Source: Eubacterium plexicaudatum ASF492 (lineage in GTDB: Bacteria; Bacillota; Clostridia; Lachnospirales; Lachnospiraceae). Taken from it: a DNA stretch of 64,000 nucleotides. The notes beneath the pieces were generated by a model. It was not told the DNA's origin. It saw nothing but the letters and a program-made list of their open reading frames with translations, and made no database searches. Shown in pieces: positions 9,410 through 18,725 of the stretch; within the stretch, counting starts at the first letter, position 1, and each line of letters starts with the position of its first letter. The stretch is from the NCBI RefSeq assembly GCF_000364225.2, contig NZ_AQFT02000001.1, forward strand, positions 5,514,001-5,578,000. Direction: 5' to 3'. The translations under genes were made by a program, and so were the position numbers.

Positions 9410-10123
9410 ATGGATAATTCAAAATTAAATGGTCAAAAAACATATGAGTATGTGTTTCATTATTTTTCCGAACAGATTTTATCGGGAAAATTAAAATTAA
9501 ATGATAAAATTCCGACGGAAAGAGAAATTGCCGACAAGCTGGGTGTCAGCCGCAATTCGATTCGGGAAGTGATGCACATGCTGGAAATTACAGGGCTGAT
9601 TGAATGCATGCAGGGAAGCGGCAATTATGTCCGATGTGATCCGATGGAATATATGCTCAAATCGGTTAATATGGTTATGGCGTTAATGGAAATAGATGCT
9701 TCCGAGATTTTTAATATTCGAATCGGTTATGAATATGCGGCCGTACGTCTGGCTATTGAGACAGCGAAGCCGGAAGAATTGGAAGAGATGCGTCTGATTT
9801 TGCAGAAAATGGATGAGCCGATGAGCTCGAAGGAGAGTGCGAAGCTGGATGCGGAGTTTCATCATAAACTCGTAAGTGCATCACATAATCGGATGCTCAT
9901 TTTATACAATTCCATGCTGTATAATCTGATGGATCAGTTTATCGAAAACTTTCGTACGAAAATACTAAAAAATAAAATGCGGGCAGAACTGTTAAGGCGT
10001 TCCCACTGGGCGCTTTATCACGCACTGACAGAAAAAGATTTACAGGCGGCAATGAATGCTTTTGATAAGCATTACCGGATTGTACAGGATCAGTTAGATA
10101 AAATGATGCAGAAGGAGTCCTGA
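9410..10123 (+). CDS. GntR-family regulator, FadR/LldR type
   Basis: 237 residues. Residues about 8-75 form the winged helix (YFSEQILSGKLKLNDKIPTE followed by REIADKLGVSRNSIREVMHML and GSGNYV). Residues about 90-230 form an all-helical FCD domain with AEFHHKLVSASHN and RSHWALYHAL, where Asp/His residues usually hold a metal and a carboxylate ligand. Position at the end of the lactate operon and the three palindromes in front of lctP suggest a lactate-responsive repressor like LldR or the LctA regulator of acetogens. The ribosome site is weak (AAAGTG), consistent with low expression. Confidence 0.85.
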   Translation: MDNSKLNGQKTYEYVFHYFSEQILSGKLKLNDKIPTEREIADKLGVSRNSIREVMHMLEITGLIECMQGSGNYVRCDPMEYMLKSVNMVMALMEIDASEIFNIRIGYEYAAVRLAIETAKPEELEEMRLILQKMDEPMSSKESAKLDAEFHHKLVSASHNRMLILYNSMLYNLMDQFIENFRTKILKNKMRAELLRRSHWALYHALTEKDLQAAMNAFDKHYRIVQDQLDKMMQKES

Positions 10124-10126
10124 TTC

Positions 10127-11013
10127 ATGGATTTTAGACATGAACTTGTATTGCCCAATGAAAACCTGCCGTTTCGGCTGTTTGTATTCGAAGGAAAAGA
10201 CGGCGGTTATAAAGTATCCAAGCACTGGCACCGTTCAATTGAAATTTTCTTGTGCTGGAAGGCGGTATGGACTTTTATATTAATTCTCGGCTTTACCGGC
10301 TGGGACGGGGCCAGTTTATATTGGTAAATTCCAATGAAGTTCACAGCATAGACTGTCCGGAGCCGAATTTTACGCTTGTCCTGCAGATTCCGAGAGGATT
10401 GTTTGACGCTTATGTGGAAGATGTCGATCCTCTGCTTTTTTTACGTTCCTGCGGCAAAGACAAGGAGATGGCCTGTCTGATTCGCCGCATGCAGGAAGCG
10501 GACGCGTACAGGCAGCCAGGATATCTGTTTCAGATACTGCGTGACTTTTATCAGATTATGTATCTGCTTGTTACGGATTACCGAATTCCGCAGGCAGATA
10601 AGGAGTGGAAAAACCAGAATCGGAATACGGACAGACTTTCCCGGATTACCAATTATATTCAGGCGCATTACAAGGAAGATCTGAAGCTGGAAGGCGTGGC
10701 GCAGATTTTTGGATTCTCTCCGGCCTATTTATCCAGAATGTTTCGAAAATATGCGGGTATTAATTATAAAACATACGTATCCGATCTGCGTACGCAGGCC
10801 GGATACCGTCTGCTTTTGAATACGCAGATGTCGGTAGGGGAAATTGCGTTGGAGTGCGGATTTCCTGACAGCCGCAGCTTTACAAAAGCGTTTCGAAGGC
10901 AATATGGTATGCCTCCGGCGGAGTATCGGAAAAATTGCTATAGGAGTCAGGAGATGGAAAATGGTTATGAAGGAAAAAACATTGATAATAATAATGTCAA
11001 AAAAGAGCCGTAA
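10127..11013 (+). CDS. AraC-family transcriptional regulator, one apparent frameshift
   Basis: About 295 residues once the break near 10247 (ATTTTCTTG) is repaired to read IEIFLVLEGGMDFYINSR. The N-terminal part is a cupin sensor domain with KHWHRSIEIF. The C-terminal part has two helix-turn-helix motifs (LEGVAQIFGFSPAYLSRMFR and VGEIALECGFPDSRSFTKAF). The gene starts three bases after gntR but points functionally to the sugar isomerase and kinase downstream, which have their own promoter. A sugar-responsive activator is the likely role; the effector is unknown. Confidence 0.83.
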
Positions 11014-11030
11014 GTAAGACAAGTTTTGGA

Positions 11031-11059
11031 TTGCGTATCCTGCTTTGCGTTTCTATAAT
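11031..11059 (+). promoter_or_regulatory. Promoter of the sugar isomerase/kinase genes
   Basis: TTGCGT and TATAAT at 17-bp spacing, followed by a 40-base leader and a GAAGGAGG site before the ATG at 11101. Confidence 0.6.
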
Positions 11060-11100
11060 GTATGTAACAAAGATGTGATAGAAAGCGAAGGAGGATTTTT

Positions 11101-12586
11101 ATGTTTGAAAATATTCCGAAAGTAAAAGTGGGTATTGTAGCGGTGAGTCGGGATTGTTTTCCGGAAAGCCTGTCGGTAAACAGACGAAAAGCGCTGGTGG
11201 AAGCATACCGTGCAAAGTATGATGAAGCAGATATTTATGAATGTCCGATTTGTATTGTGGAAAGTGAAATACATATGCAGCAGGCACTGGAAGATGTGAA
11301 AAAAGCGGGCTGCAATGCACTTGTCGTATATCTGGGTAATTTTGGCCCTGAAATTTCGGAAACACTGCTGGCGAAGCATTTTGAAGGACCGAAGATGTTT
11401 GTTGCCGCTGCGGAAGAATCCGGTGACAGCCTGATTGGCGGACGAGGAGATGCATACTGCGGAATGCTCAATGCAAGCTATAATCTGAAACTGCGCAATG
11501 TACGTGTACATATTCCGGAATATCCGGTAGGTACGGCTTTGGAATGTGCGGATATGATTCATGAGTTTTTGCCTGTTGCACGTGCGGTCATCGGGCTTGG
11601 AGGATTAAAAATCATAAGCTTTGGACCTCGTCCGATGAATTTCTTGCCTGCAATGCACCGATTAAGCAGCTGTATAACCTGGGTGTTGAAATTGAAGAAA
11701 ACTCGGAGCTGGATTTATTTGAAGCATTTCATAAACACAAAGACGATGCACGGATACCGGAAGTGGTTGCCGATATGGAAAAAGAGCTGGGTGCAGGAAA
11801 CCAAAAACCGGAGATTCTGCCAAAGCTGGCACATACGAACTGACGCTGCTGGACTGGATAGAAGAGCATAAAGGATATCGGGAATATGTATGTATTGCCG
11901 GAAAATGCTGGCCGGCTTTTCAGACCCAGTTTGGGTTTGTGCCGTGTTATGTAAACAGCCGCCTGACAGGAAGAGGCATTCCGGTGTCCTGTGAAGTTGA
12001 TATTTACGGCGCTTTGAGTGAATTTATCGGAGCATGTGTCAGCGAGGACGCGGTTACGCTTTTGGATATCAACAATACGGTTCCTGCGGATATGTATGAG
12101 GAAAGCATCAAAGGAAAATTTGACTATACTTCAAAAGATATCTTTATGGGATTCCATTGTGGCAATACAAGCTCCCGAAAACTGTCTTCCTGTTCGATGA
12201 AATATCAGATGATTATGGCGCGTACGCTGCCGGAAGAAGTGACGCAGGGAACGCTGGAAGGCGATATTATGCCTGGGGATATTACATTTTTCAGGCTGCA
12301 GAGTACGGCGGATGCGAAACTGCGTGCGTATGTGGCACAGGGAGAAGTGCTTCCGGTTGCGACAAAGTCGTTTGGTTCGATCGGTGTATTTGCGATTCCG
12401 CAGATGGGCAGATTTTATCGTCATGTATTAATTGAGGGCAATTATCCGCATCATGGAGCTGTTGCGTTCGGACATTTTGGCAGAAGCCTGTTTGAAGTGT
12501 TCAAACTGATTGGAGTAGAGCCGGAGGAGATCGGATACAATCAGCCGAAAGAGATGCGTTATAAAACGGAGAATCCGTTTGTATAA
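11101..12586 (+). CDS. L-fucose isomerase-like sugar isomerase, two apparent frameshifts
   Basis: The reconstructed protein is about 495 residues and belongs to the L-fucose/L-arabinose isomerase superfamily by overall pattern: an N-terminal Rossmann-like part with ALVVYLGNFGPE and GRGDAYCGMLNA, a middle part with CIAGKCWPAFQTQFGFVPC and GIPVSCEVDIYGALSEFIG, and a C-terminal barrel with MGFHCGNT and GRFYRHVLIEGNYPHHGAVAF, which contains candidate metal-binding His residues. The frame breaks near 11632 (CGTCCGATG) and near 11831 (GGCACATACG), each missing one base. Co-transcription with a xylulokinase-type kinase indicates pentose or deoxyhexose catabolism. The exact sugar is not determined. 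Confidence 0.7.
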
Positions 12587-12599
12587 ATAAGTTTTTTAT

Positions 12600-12624
12600 G
12601 GTCTGTGCATTACGTGCACAGACC
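12600..12624 (+). other. Intercistronic stem-loop
   Basis: A perfect 10-bp stem (GGTCTGTGCA/TGCACAGACC) with a five-base loop sits between the isomerase and the kinase. The following TGTTTG is too weak for a clear terminator; partial termination or RNA processing is likely. Confidence 0.6.
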
Positions 12625-12678
12625 TGTTTGAATCAGGAAGGATATTACGGACGGAACAATGATGAAAAGGAGAAGGAA

Positions 12679-14145
12679 ATGTTATATATAGGGATTGATC
12701 TGGGTACGTCTGCCGTTAAGCTGCTGCTGATGCAGGCAGATGGAACCATTCAAAAAATCGTATCAAAAGAATATTCGCTCAGTTTTCCAAAGCCAGGCTG
12801 GGCGGAGCAGAACCCGGCGGACTGGTGGCAGGCATGTATGGAAGGGATCCGGGAACTGACCGCAGATGTGGACAGGAGCCAGGTGGCCGGTATCGCGTTT
12901 GGCGGACAGATGCATGGACTGGTTATACTGGATGATCAGGATCGGGTGATTCGTCCGGCAATTTTATGGAATGATGGCAGAACGATTGCGGAAACGGAAT
13001 ATCTGAACGAAGTGATCGGCAGAGAAAAGCTCTCAGAGTATACGGCCAATATTGCGTTTGCCGGATTTACGGCTCCAAAGCTGCTGTGGTTGAAAAAGCA
13101 TGAGCCGGAGTCGTTTGCACGGATCGGCAAAATCATGCTTCCTAAAGACTATATTGCTTATCGGCTGACGGGTGTGCACTGCACGGATGTATCGGATGCT
13201 TCCGGTATGCTGCTGATGGATGTAAAAAACAAGCGCTGGTCCAAGGAAATGCTGGAAATATGCGGTATTTTGGAGTGTCAGCTGCCGCATATATACGAGA
13301 GTTATGAGCCGGTCGGGACACTGCTTTCTGAATCTGCCAGGATGCTGGGTCTGCCTGAAACGGTGATGGTAGCCGCAGGAGCCGGAGATAATGCGGCTGC
13401 GGCGGTAGGCACCGGGACGGTAGGCGATGGAAGCTGCAACATTTCACTCGGAACGAGCGGAACCGTTTTTATTGCCAGTGATCGGTTTGTCGTAGACAGC
13501 CACAATGCTCTGCATGCGTTTGCGCACGCAGACGGACGGTATCATCTGATGGGCTGTATGCTCAGCGCAGCATCCTGTAATAAATGGTGGATGGAAGATA
13601 TTTTAGGAACTAAAGAGTTTGCGGTACAGCAGAGCGGGATTACAAAGCTTGGAGAAAATCATGTGTATTTTCTTCCGTATTTGATGGGAGAGCGGTCGCC
13701 GCATAATGATCCGAAAGCGCGGGGAACCTTTATCGGCATGACAATGGACACGACACGCGCGGACATGACGCAGGCGGTGCTGGAAGGCGTTGCGTTTGCG
13801 CTGCGGGATTCGTTTGAAGTCGCAAAACTGTCAGGTATTCAAATTAACCGGACAAAAATTTGCGGCGGTGGAGCGAAGAGTCCGCTTTGGAAGAAAATGA
13901 CAGCGAATATTTTGAACATCAAGGTGGATACGCTCGCAAATGAAGAAGGGCCGGCGCTTGGCGCAGCAATGCTGGCAGCAGTTGCAAACGGCGAATATGC
14001 GACCGTGGCAGAGGCGGCGCAGGCGATTGTGAAAGTGACGGATACGGTGGAGCCTGAGGCGGAACTGGCTGCGTTGTATGAGATGCGGTATCGGACGTTT
14101 CGGGAGATTTATCCGAAGTTGAAGGATTTGTTTTGGAAAATGTAA
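12679..14145 (+). CDS. xylB: Xylulokinase (FGGY carbohydrate kinase)
   Basis: 488 residues, the XylB norm. The first ATPase motif is GIDLGTSAVKLLLMQ, followed by GWAEQNPADWW, GIAFGGQMHGLVILD and RPAILWNDGRT (substrate pocket; QMHG is characteristic of xylulokinases). The second domain has GAGDNAAAAVGTGTVGDGS, NISLGTSGTVF and GGGAKSPLWKKMTANI. It phosphorylates D-xylulose or the ketose made by the upstream isomerase. I chose the ATG at 12679 behind AGGAGAAGG; longer in-frame starts lie inside the stem-loop region. No break is seen. Confidence 0.88.
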   Translation: MLYIGIDLGTSAVKLLLMQADGTIQKIVSKEYSLSFPKPGWAEQNPADWWQACMEGIRELTADVDRSQVAGIAFGGQMHGLVILDDQDRVIRPAILWNDGRTIAETEYLNEVIGREKLSEYTANIAFAGFTAPKLLWLKKHEPESFARIGKIMLPKDYIAYRLTGVHCTDVSDASGMLLMDVKNKRWSKEMLEICGILECQLPHIYESYEPVGTLLSESARMLGLPETVMVAAGAGDNAAAAVGTGTVGDGSCNISLGTSGTVFIASDRFVVDSHNALHAFAHADGRYHLMGCMLSAASCNKWWMEDILGTKEFAVQQSGITKLGENHVYFLPYLMGERSPHNDPKARGTFIGMTMDTTRADMTQAVLEGVAFALRDSFEVAKLSGIQINRTKICGGGAKSPLWKKMTANILNIKVDTLANEEGPALGAAMLAAVANGEYATVAEAAQAIVKVTDTVEPEAELAALYEMRYRTFREIYPKLKDLFWKM

Positions 14146-14270
14146 TGGATGGGTGAAAATATATTATATAATGTATTTATAATTACTACTAACAATAACA
14201 TACCTACAATGATAAGACAAGACTGTTTTTTTAGTTTTTTTATCGTATAATAAAAAAATACAAAAAACAC

Positions 14271-14298
14271 TTGACAAATTTAAGTAAGTGTATATAAT
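14271..14298 (+). promoter_or_regulatory. Promoter of the AT-rich three-gene island
   Basis: Consensus TTGACA and TATAAT with 16-bp spacing in a very AT-rich gap (14146-14432) that otherwise holds only A/T runs. The leader to the first gene is about 130 bases. Confidence 0.75.
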
Positions 14299-14432
14299 AT
14301 CAAAAAAACTATATAATGTAACAATATATATTTTCTTCCATAATAATATAGAAATGCAAAATATTTATCAATATGCTAAGCAAAATTGTAAATTTTTCCG
14401 GCAGACGTCATCATAAGGAGCCGGAACAACCA

Positions 14433-15347
14433 ATGAATAAAGAAAAGACCAATAGAGGATATCAGGGAATAACGATAGCTATCATTTTGTTGGTGGCTAT
14501 CGTCTTGTTAACTCTATTTCCCATAAGTTTGAATGCCATTATAACAAATAAATGGTATTTGGAATTTCCAATAGATTCGGATTTGCAGCCAACGGACTGG
14601 TTTGCATTTGCCGGGAGCTATATCGGAGCAGTTGGAACCGTTGTCTGTGGTTGGGTTGCTTACAGACAGAATAAAATGATGACTAAGCAGCAGAATATAT
14701 TGGATCAGCAACATAGTCAGATGGAGCAGTTACAGGGTATCTTGACAAAATATCAGATTGTACCAAACCCGTTTTTTGGCACATTGACTTTTGAAATATT
14801 TGATGAGAAGAAAAGTGACTTTAAACAGGAAGATAAAGAGAAAAAAGCGTATGATTTAACGTTCGGAGAACGGATGCCAGATGATCTGGGTTCCTGCATA
14901 TGGATGACCATAGAGCTCGAAATGACAGATATTATTCCGATTTGTAATTATCAGATCCGGGAAATAACATGTAAAATTGGCCGAGAATCGTATTCATTGC
15001 TGATTCCGAAGCCTGTGGGTGATAGCAATCATGACAGCTTTATACAAGGATATGGGGGAGAGAGTCTTCATTATCATGACAGCATCCAAATGATGATTAC
15101 GCAAAAAAATAACTTAAAAGACAGTAATAACATCCAGGCATTATTTGATGCGCTAGGAATCTTTTGCCACTGGAAAAGATATCCTAAGGCTGGTTATGAT
15201 AGCTGTGAATGGACGTTTGAGATTTATTTAAAAAATCAAGGGGGACATAGCAGTACATATCTTGTATCTTATCAGATGCATCAAGAAGATAATACGAACG
15301 GATGGCAAATTTGCCGACCACGATGCAGACGGATGAAAGATACATAG
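14433..15347 (+). CDS. Membrane-anchored protein of unknown function (island gene 1)
   Basis: Unrecognised, about 304 residues from the ATG at 14433 (AAGGAG 12 bases upstream; an in-frame ATG at 14373 lacks a ribosome site). Two membrane segments are seen: about residues 11-32 (ITIAIILLVAIVLLTLFPIS) and about 52-72 (WFAFAGSYIGAVGTVVCGWV). A short Gln-rich coiled coil follows (KMMTKQQNILDQQHSQMEQ) and then a cytosolic domain of about 200 residues without motifs I know. Two N-terminal membrane helices, a coiled coil and a sensor-like domain recur in membrane effectors of bacterial defence operons, but this is only analogy. First gene of a low-GC operon. Confidence 0.7.
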   Translation: MNKEKTNRGYQGITIAIILLVAIVLLTLFPISLNAIITNKWYLEFPIDSDLQPTDWFAFAGSYIGAVGTVVCGWVAYRQNKMMTKQQNILDQQHSQMEQLQGILTKYQIVPNPFFGTLTFEIFDEKKSDFKQEDKEKKAYDLTFGERMPDDLGSCIWMTIELEMTDIIPICNYQIREITCKIGRESYSLLIPKPVGDSNHDSFIQGYGGESLHYHDSIQMMITQKNNLKDSNNIQALFDALGIFCHWKRYPKAGYDSCEWTFEIYLKNQGGHSSTYLVSYQMHQEDNTNGWQICRPRCRRMKDT

Positions 15348-15370
15348 ATTGTAGAAAGCAAGGTGGGGAT

Positions 15371-17113
15371 ATGAAAAAACGTCAAATAATACAGGATAAA
15401 ATTGATTTGCTTACGGCATCTATTGGAAGCGATATGTTTTTAGAACTGGTACGGTTTATAGCTCATATTATGCGAATAAAATACGAAATAAAAATTTTTA
15501 TCAGCAGGCGATTTCTGGATTTGTATATGGAATATCGGGATATTATTTTTTACATGTATGAAGAAGATGCCGAGGAATGCGGAACAATTTTGACAAATCA
15601 GTCGATTGTCCTGTTAAGCGAAGATGAGTTAAAGAATAAATTATTAATAGTTGATGATGTTGTGCTCCATGGCAGGACTTTGGATAATGTATATAAATAT
15701 CTGCGTTCAAAAGGTTGCCTTCCGGAGCAGATTAAAGTCAAAGTATTTTTAAATAATACAGATGCGTATAAAATAAAAAGTGATATGTTTCAATGTCTGG
15801 AAGCAAATAATGAGTGTCGGGAAAAAACATGGCTTCTGGCATCGGATCATATTTTAAAGTCGTTTTATTTGGGAGCACAGCCTTATATTTCGTATTTGCC
15901 TTATTGGAAGCTGCAGATGAAGGAGAATGCGGGACAGAATATATGCAGTCTGACAGAGAAATGCAAATGTGGTAATTTGGCGTCGGCAGTACAGCGACAA
16001 TGTGGAATGGAGTCATATATACTATATGAAGATCAGATCCATACATGGAAACCATTGTCGTTTTGTGCCCAAAAGACCATGGTTCGTGTCTATAAATATA
16101 ATTATATGTCAGAAGTGGTTGTTGTGCCTTATGTGGTACTGAATCATATTGAAGAAGAAGGATTGAAAGATTATTGTAGAAAACTTGTAGATAAACAGGT
16201 TTTTTATAATAAAATAAGTAGACTTATAACCGGGAATTTGTCAAAGGAGATCATGCACTTTTTATACGGCTCATTGACTTATGTGATAAGCTATGTAGTA
16301 GGAATGATGTTTTTAAGTCAATACAAAGTTGACGATGCACACTTAAATCGACAGATAGAAAAATATAATTTTGGCGGAATGATACATGTCGATCGGTCAA
16401 AGATTGACGATATTATTCGGATTTTTGAAGGTGAAAGCGAATTCTTTTTGGATTCGCAAGAGGACGCTGTGTGTGCGGAAAATAAGGAAGCAGGCACATT
16501 GTTTGCGCATGTTTGTTCACAGAATAAAGATATGAAAATGAATCATCTTGCAGCTTATTATTTAAAAATGAGCGGACAAAGGGATGAAAAACTGGCAGCT
16601 GATAATGCAGGGCGTATGCAGGGAATTGAATTTGTACAACTTCAAAAAAACATGCCCCAAGTATCATCGAATGAAACTTGGTCGCCCACAATCATATTAG
16701 CTGATACCGGAAGAGGAACGATTGCATGTACTACGGTAGTCATTAATGGAAAGGTATATGCATGTTCGCATCTTTATGCAGGAGAAATGAATTCTTCAGG
16801 GAATGAAGATGATTTGATATACTATGTCTATCCTTTAATGTGCTTGGAACAGTATGCCGAAGAAAATCATCTGGGATCGATCAGGAAGAAAAAGGAACAG
16901 CTAGCAAAGAAAATATCACAGAAAATATCACAGTCCGGAGGTAGTCTGACATATAGTTTCTCGGATTTCGAAGTAAAACAGCTGATCAATCAAAGTATTT
17001 GCAGTAACCGTGAGGAGTATTATCTGCGGCGTTTTCCGGCGTATGAAAACGATGCGATGCTCAGGAATTGCATGCAGATTGAAATGGAATTTGAAAAGGA
17101 ACTGGTCACATAA
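15371..17113 (+). CDS. Phosphoribosyltransferase-like protein (island gene 2)
   Basis: 580 residues from the ATG at 15371, behind AAGGTGGGG. The longer in-frame start at 15302 overlaps gene 1. Residues 91-104 read LLIVDDVVLHGRTL, the hydrophobic-VDDV-xx-GRTL pattern of type I phosphoribosyltransferases that binds PRPP. About 300 residues follow the core, then a C-terminal region (SPTIILADTGRGTIACTT) and a Lys-rich helix near 520. This is far larger than nucleobase salvage enzymes of about 200 residues, so the core is fused to unknown domains. The neighbours are unknown, not purine or pyrimidine genes. A nucleotide-targeting or signalling role in a conflict system is my inference. Confidence 0.7.
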   Translation: MKKRQIIQDKIDLLTASIGSDMFLELVRFIAHIMRIKYEIKIFISRRFLDLYMEYRDIIFYMYEEDAEECGTILTNQSIVLLSEDELKNKLLIVDDVVLHGRTLDNVYKYLRSKGCLPEQIKVKVFLNNTDAYKIKSDMFQCLEANNECREKTWLLASDHILKSFYLGAQPYISYLPYWKLQMKENAGQNICSLTEKCKCGNLASAVQRQCGMESYILYEDQIHTWKPLSFCAQKTMVRVYKYNYMSEVVVVPYVVLNHIEEEGLKDYCRKLVDKQVFYNKISRLITGNLSKEIMHFLYGSLTYVISYVVGMMFLSQYKVDDAHLNRQIEKYNFGGMIHVDRSKIDDIIRIFEGESEFFLDSQEDAVCAENKEAGTLFAHVCSQNKDMKMNHLAAYYLKMSGQRDEKLAADNAGRMQGIEFVQLQKNMPQVSSNETWSPTIILADTGRGTIACTTVVINGKVYACSHLYAGEMNSSGNEDDLIYYVYPLMCLEQYAEENHLGSIRKKKEQLAKKISQKISQSGGSLTYSFSDFEVKQLINQSICSNREEYYLRRFPAYENDAMLRNCMQIEMEFEKELVT

Positions 17114-17118
17114 TAATT

Positions 17119-18165
17119 ATGGGTATTACAAAAGAATTTTCACCATTGTTATACAGCGGTATTTACCATATGGGTTACGAAATGGAACATTGTGACCCTG
17201 AATGGAAATACTGTTTATGTCCTGCTCTACACGATTATAATGACTCATATCATTTGTGCAAATGTGTAGCGGAAAAAGAATATAAAGAGCGAATGACTTA
17301 TCCTTTCAAAGAAGGAATCAGGACTGTAAAAGCAGAAGGCTCGGATGAGATGTGCTGTGAAGGGAAGCTTCCTGAGAAGATCGTGGATTTGTCTCATGGA
17401 ATGGAAGCGTGTAAGGTCGCAGAGCAACTGACAGTGATTGGAGTAGAAAATGGACAACTGATAGCAGACGTTATTTCCTGGCAGATTACGAAAGCCTTTT
17501 ATGTGGAAGACAGTGATGTGGATTTTTGGACATTATACTGTGCGTTTCATCCGAAATGTCTCATGTTTGATATCTGCCATATCATATTAGCGCTTTTTGA
17601 ATGTATACAACATGGAATTGAAAGTGAAAAATGGCTTAGGATCTTACAAGAGCGTCTGACAGACTATTTGAGGATCTATAACGGACGAATAGGTTTTGAA
17701 GAACAGTATGAAATCATTGCGAGTTCTGTTTTTGATGAATTGCATCAAAACCAGGTATATGGATTTGGTTTTAGAATGTTTAAAAAGGAAATTTGTAATG
17801 CATTTCAGGAGAAAAGAAACTGTAAGGAATTACTACCGTTTCTGGTGATCAGTTCTGCAGGAAAAATGGTATTTTTAGATGCGCTTGAGGCTTTGTTGCT
17901 TGTAACAAAACTGTATTTATCGGAATGGAATACATACGGCTTTAAAAAAAACGGTTCATTAGCTGAAAAATGTAGTAATTTATTGAAAGAATATACGCAC
18001 GATGGGTTACATAGAAATACAAACGCGGACAGTATGTATGAAAAACATAAGAAACTGAAGCCAGCAGACAGTCGCACGGCTGTTTTAAATGCGGAAATGG
18101 TCTGTAAGTTGGCGAAAAGGATTATGCGTAACTGTCAAGTAAATCAGTACTGGACAAAAATGTGA
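17119..18165 (+). CDS. Cys-cluster protein of unknown function (island gene 3)
   Basis: 348 residues, unrecognised. The N-terminus has a dense cysteine group (C25, C32, C34, C47, C49; CLC and CKC pairs) suggestive of a zinc or iron-sulphur site. The remainder is predicted helical with no known motif. It begins five bases after the phosphoribosyltransferase gene, so the three genes form one operon. Codon use is AT-rich like the other two island genes and unlike the flanking sugar and injection genes, which suggests horizontal origin. The ribosome site is weak, pointing to translational coupling. Confidence 0.7.
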   Translation: MGITKEFSPLLYSGIYHMGYEMEHCDPEWKYCLCPALHDYNDSYHLCKCVAEKEYKERMTYPFKEGIRTVKAEGSDEMCCEGKLPEKIVDLSHGMEACKVAEQLTVIGVENGQLIADVISWQITKAFYVEDSDVDFWTLYCAFHPKCLMFDICHIILALFECIQHGIESEKWLRILQERLTDYLRIYNGRIGFEEQYEIIASSVFDELHQNQVYGFGFRMFKKEICNAFQEKRNCKELLPFLVISSAGKMVFLDALEALLLVTKLYLSEWNTYGFKKNGSLAEKCSNLLKEYTHDGLHRNTNADSMYEKHKKLKPADSRTAVLNAEMVCKLAKRIMRNCQVNQYWTKM

Positions 18166-18183
18166 TAAGTATGCGAGAAAAAG

Positions 18184-18230
18184 AAAGAAGGAACGGCTGA
18201 AAAATAGATGTTTTCGGCTGTTCCTTCTTT
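18184..18230. terminator. Bidirectional terminator
   Basis: AAAGAAGGAACGGCTGAAAA pairs with its near-complement with a six-base loop. It has a T tract on the right and an A tract on the left, so it can end both the island operon and the minus-strand gene that converges on it. Confidence 0.88.
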
Positions 18231-18240
18231 TTATTTATTC

Positions 18241-18722
18241 TTACACATCCTCCAGCCGCACAAGCTCCAGCCCGCAAATCCCCTCCGAAGGATGCTTTCT
18301 GCAACAGACAGATGCACAACGATAAAGCTGCTGTTTTTTGCACCGCGGATATGTAAAATGCAGGGCGCTTTTTCCGCAAAATCTTTCGCGTTTACATATA
18401 CGGCGGCAGGCATGCCTTTGGAGTTGAGCACAACCCGTTCCGGGACATAAGACAGAGGCGGAAGGAACCAGAATGTTTTGTATTGCAGGGCTTTTGTATC
18501 TACGAAGACACATGGCCGCCAGAGCTGCTCCGGTAAATATTGTTCTAACAGCTGCTTTAGTGTATCGCTGACGATATGCTCATCCGCAATGTAATCAAAT
18601 TTATCCAAAGACGGGATATCGTGCGTAATGCGCACGGAAGGATCTTCGGGAGATGCGACTTCTGTTTTTTGGGCTTTCGGGATGGAAACCGTTCCCAATT
18701 GTTTGATAAGAAAATAGTCCAT
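18241..18722 (-). CDS. Imm11-like (DUF1629-type) protein, one apparent frameshift
   Basis: About 160 residues. The layout resembles Imm11/DUF1629 proteins: an N-terminal extended part, PCVFVDTKALQYKTFWFLPP in the middle and a C-terminal Ser-hydrophobic-hydrophobic-GLEL ending. In frame the gene would end in an atypical tail at 18231. One added base near 18285 (CCCCTCC run) instead yields EGICGLELVRLEDV and a stop at 18241, which fits the family better. Its start lies three bases after the pentapeptide gene, so both form one unit diverging from the injection cluster. Orphan immunity or effector-accessory function is inferred. Confidence 0.5.
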
Positions 18723-18725
18723 AGC

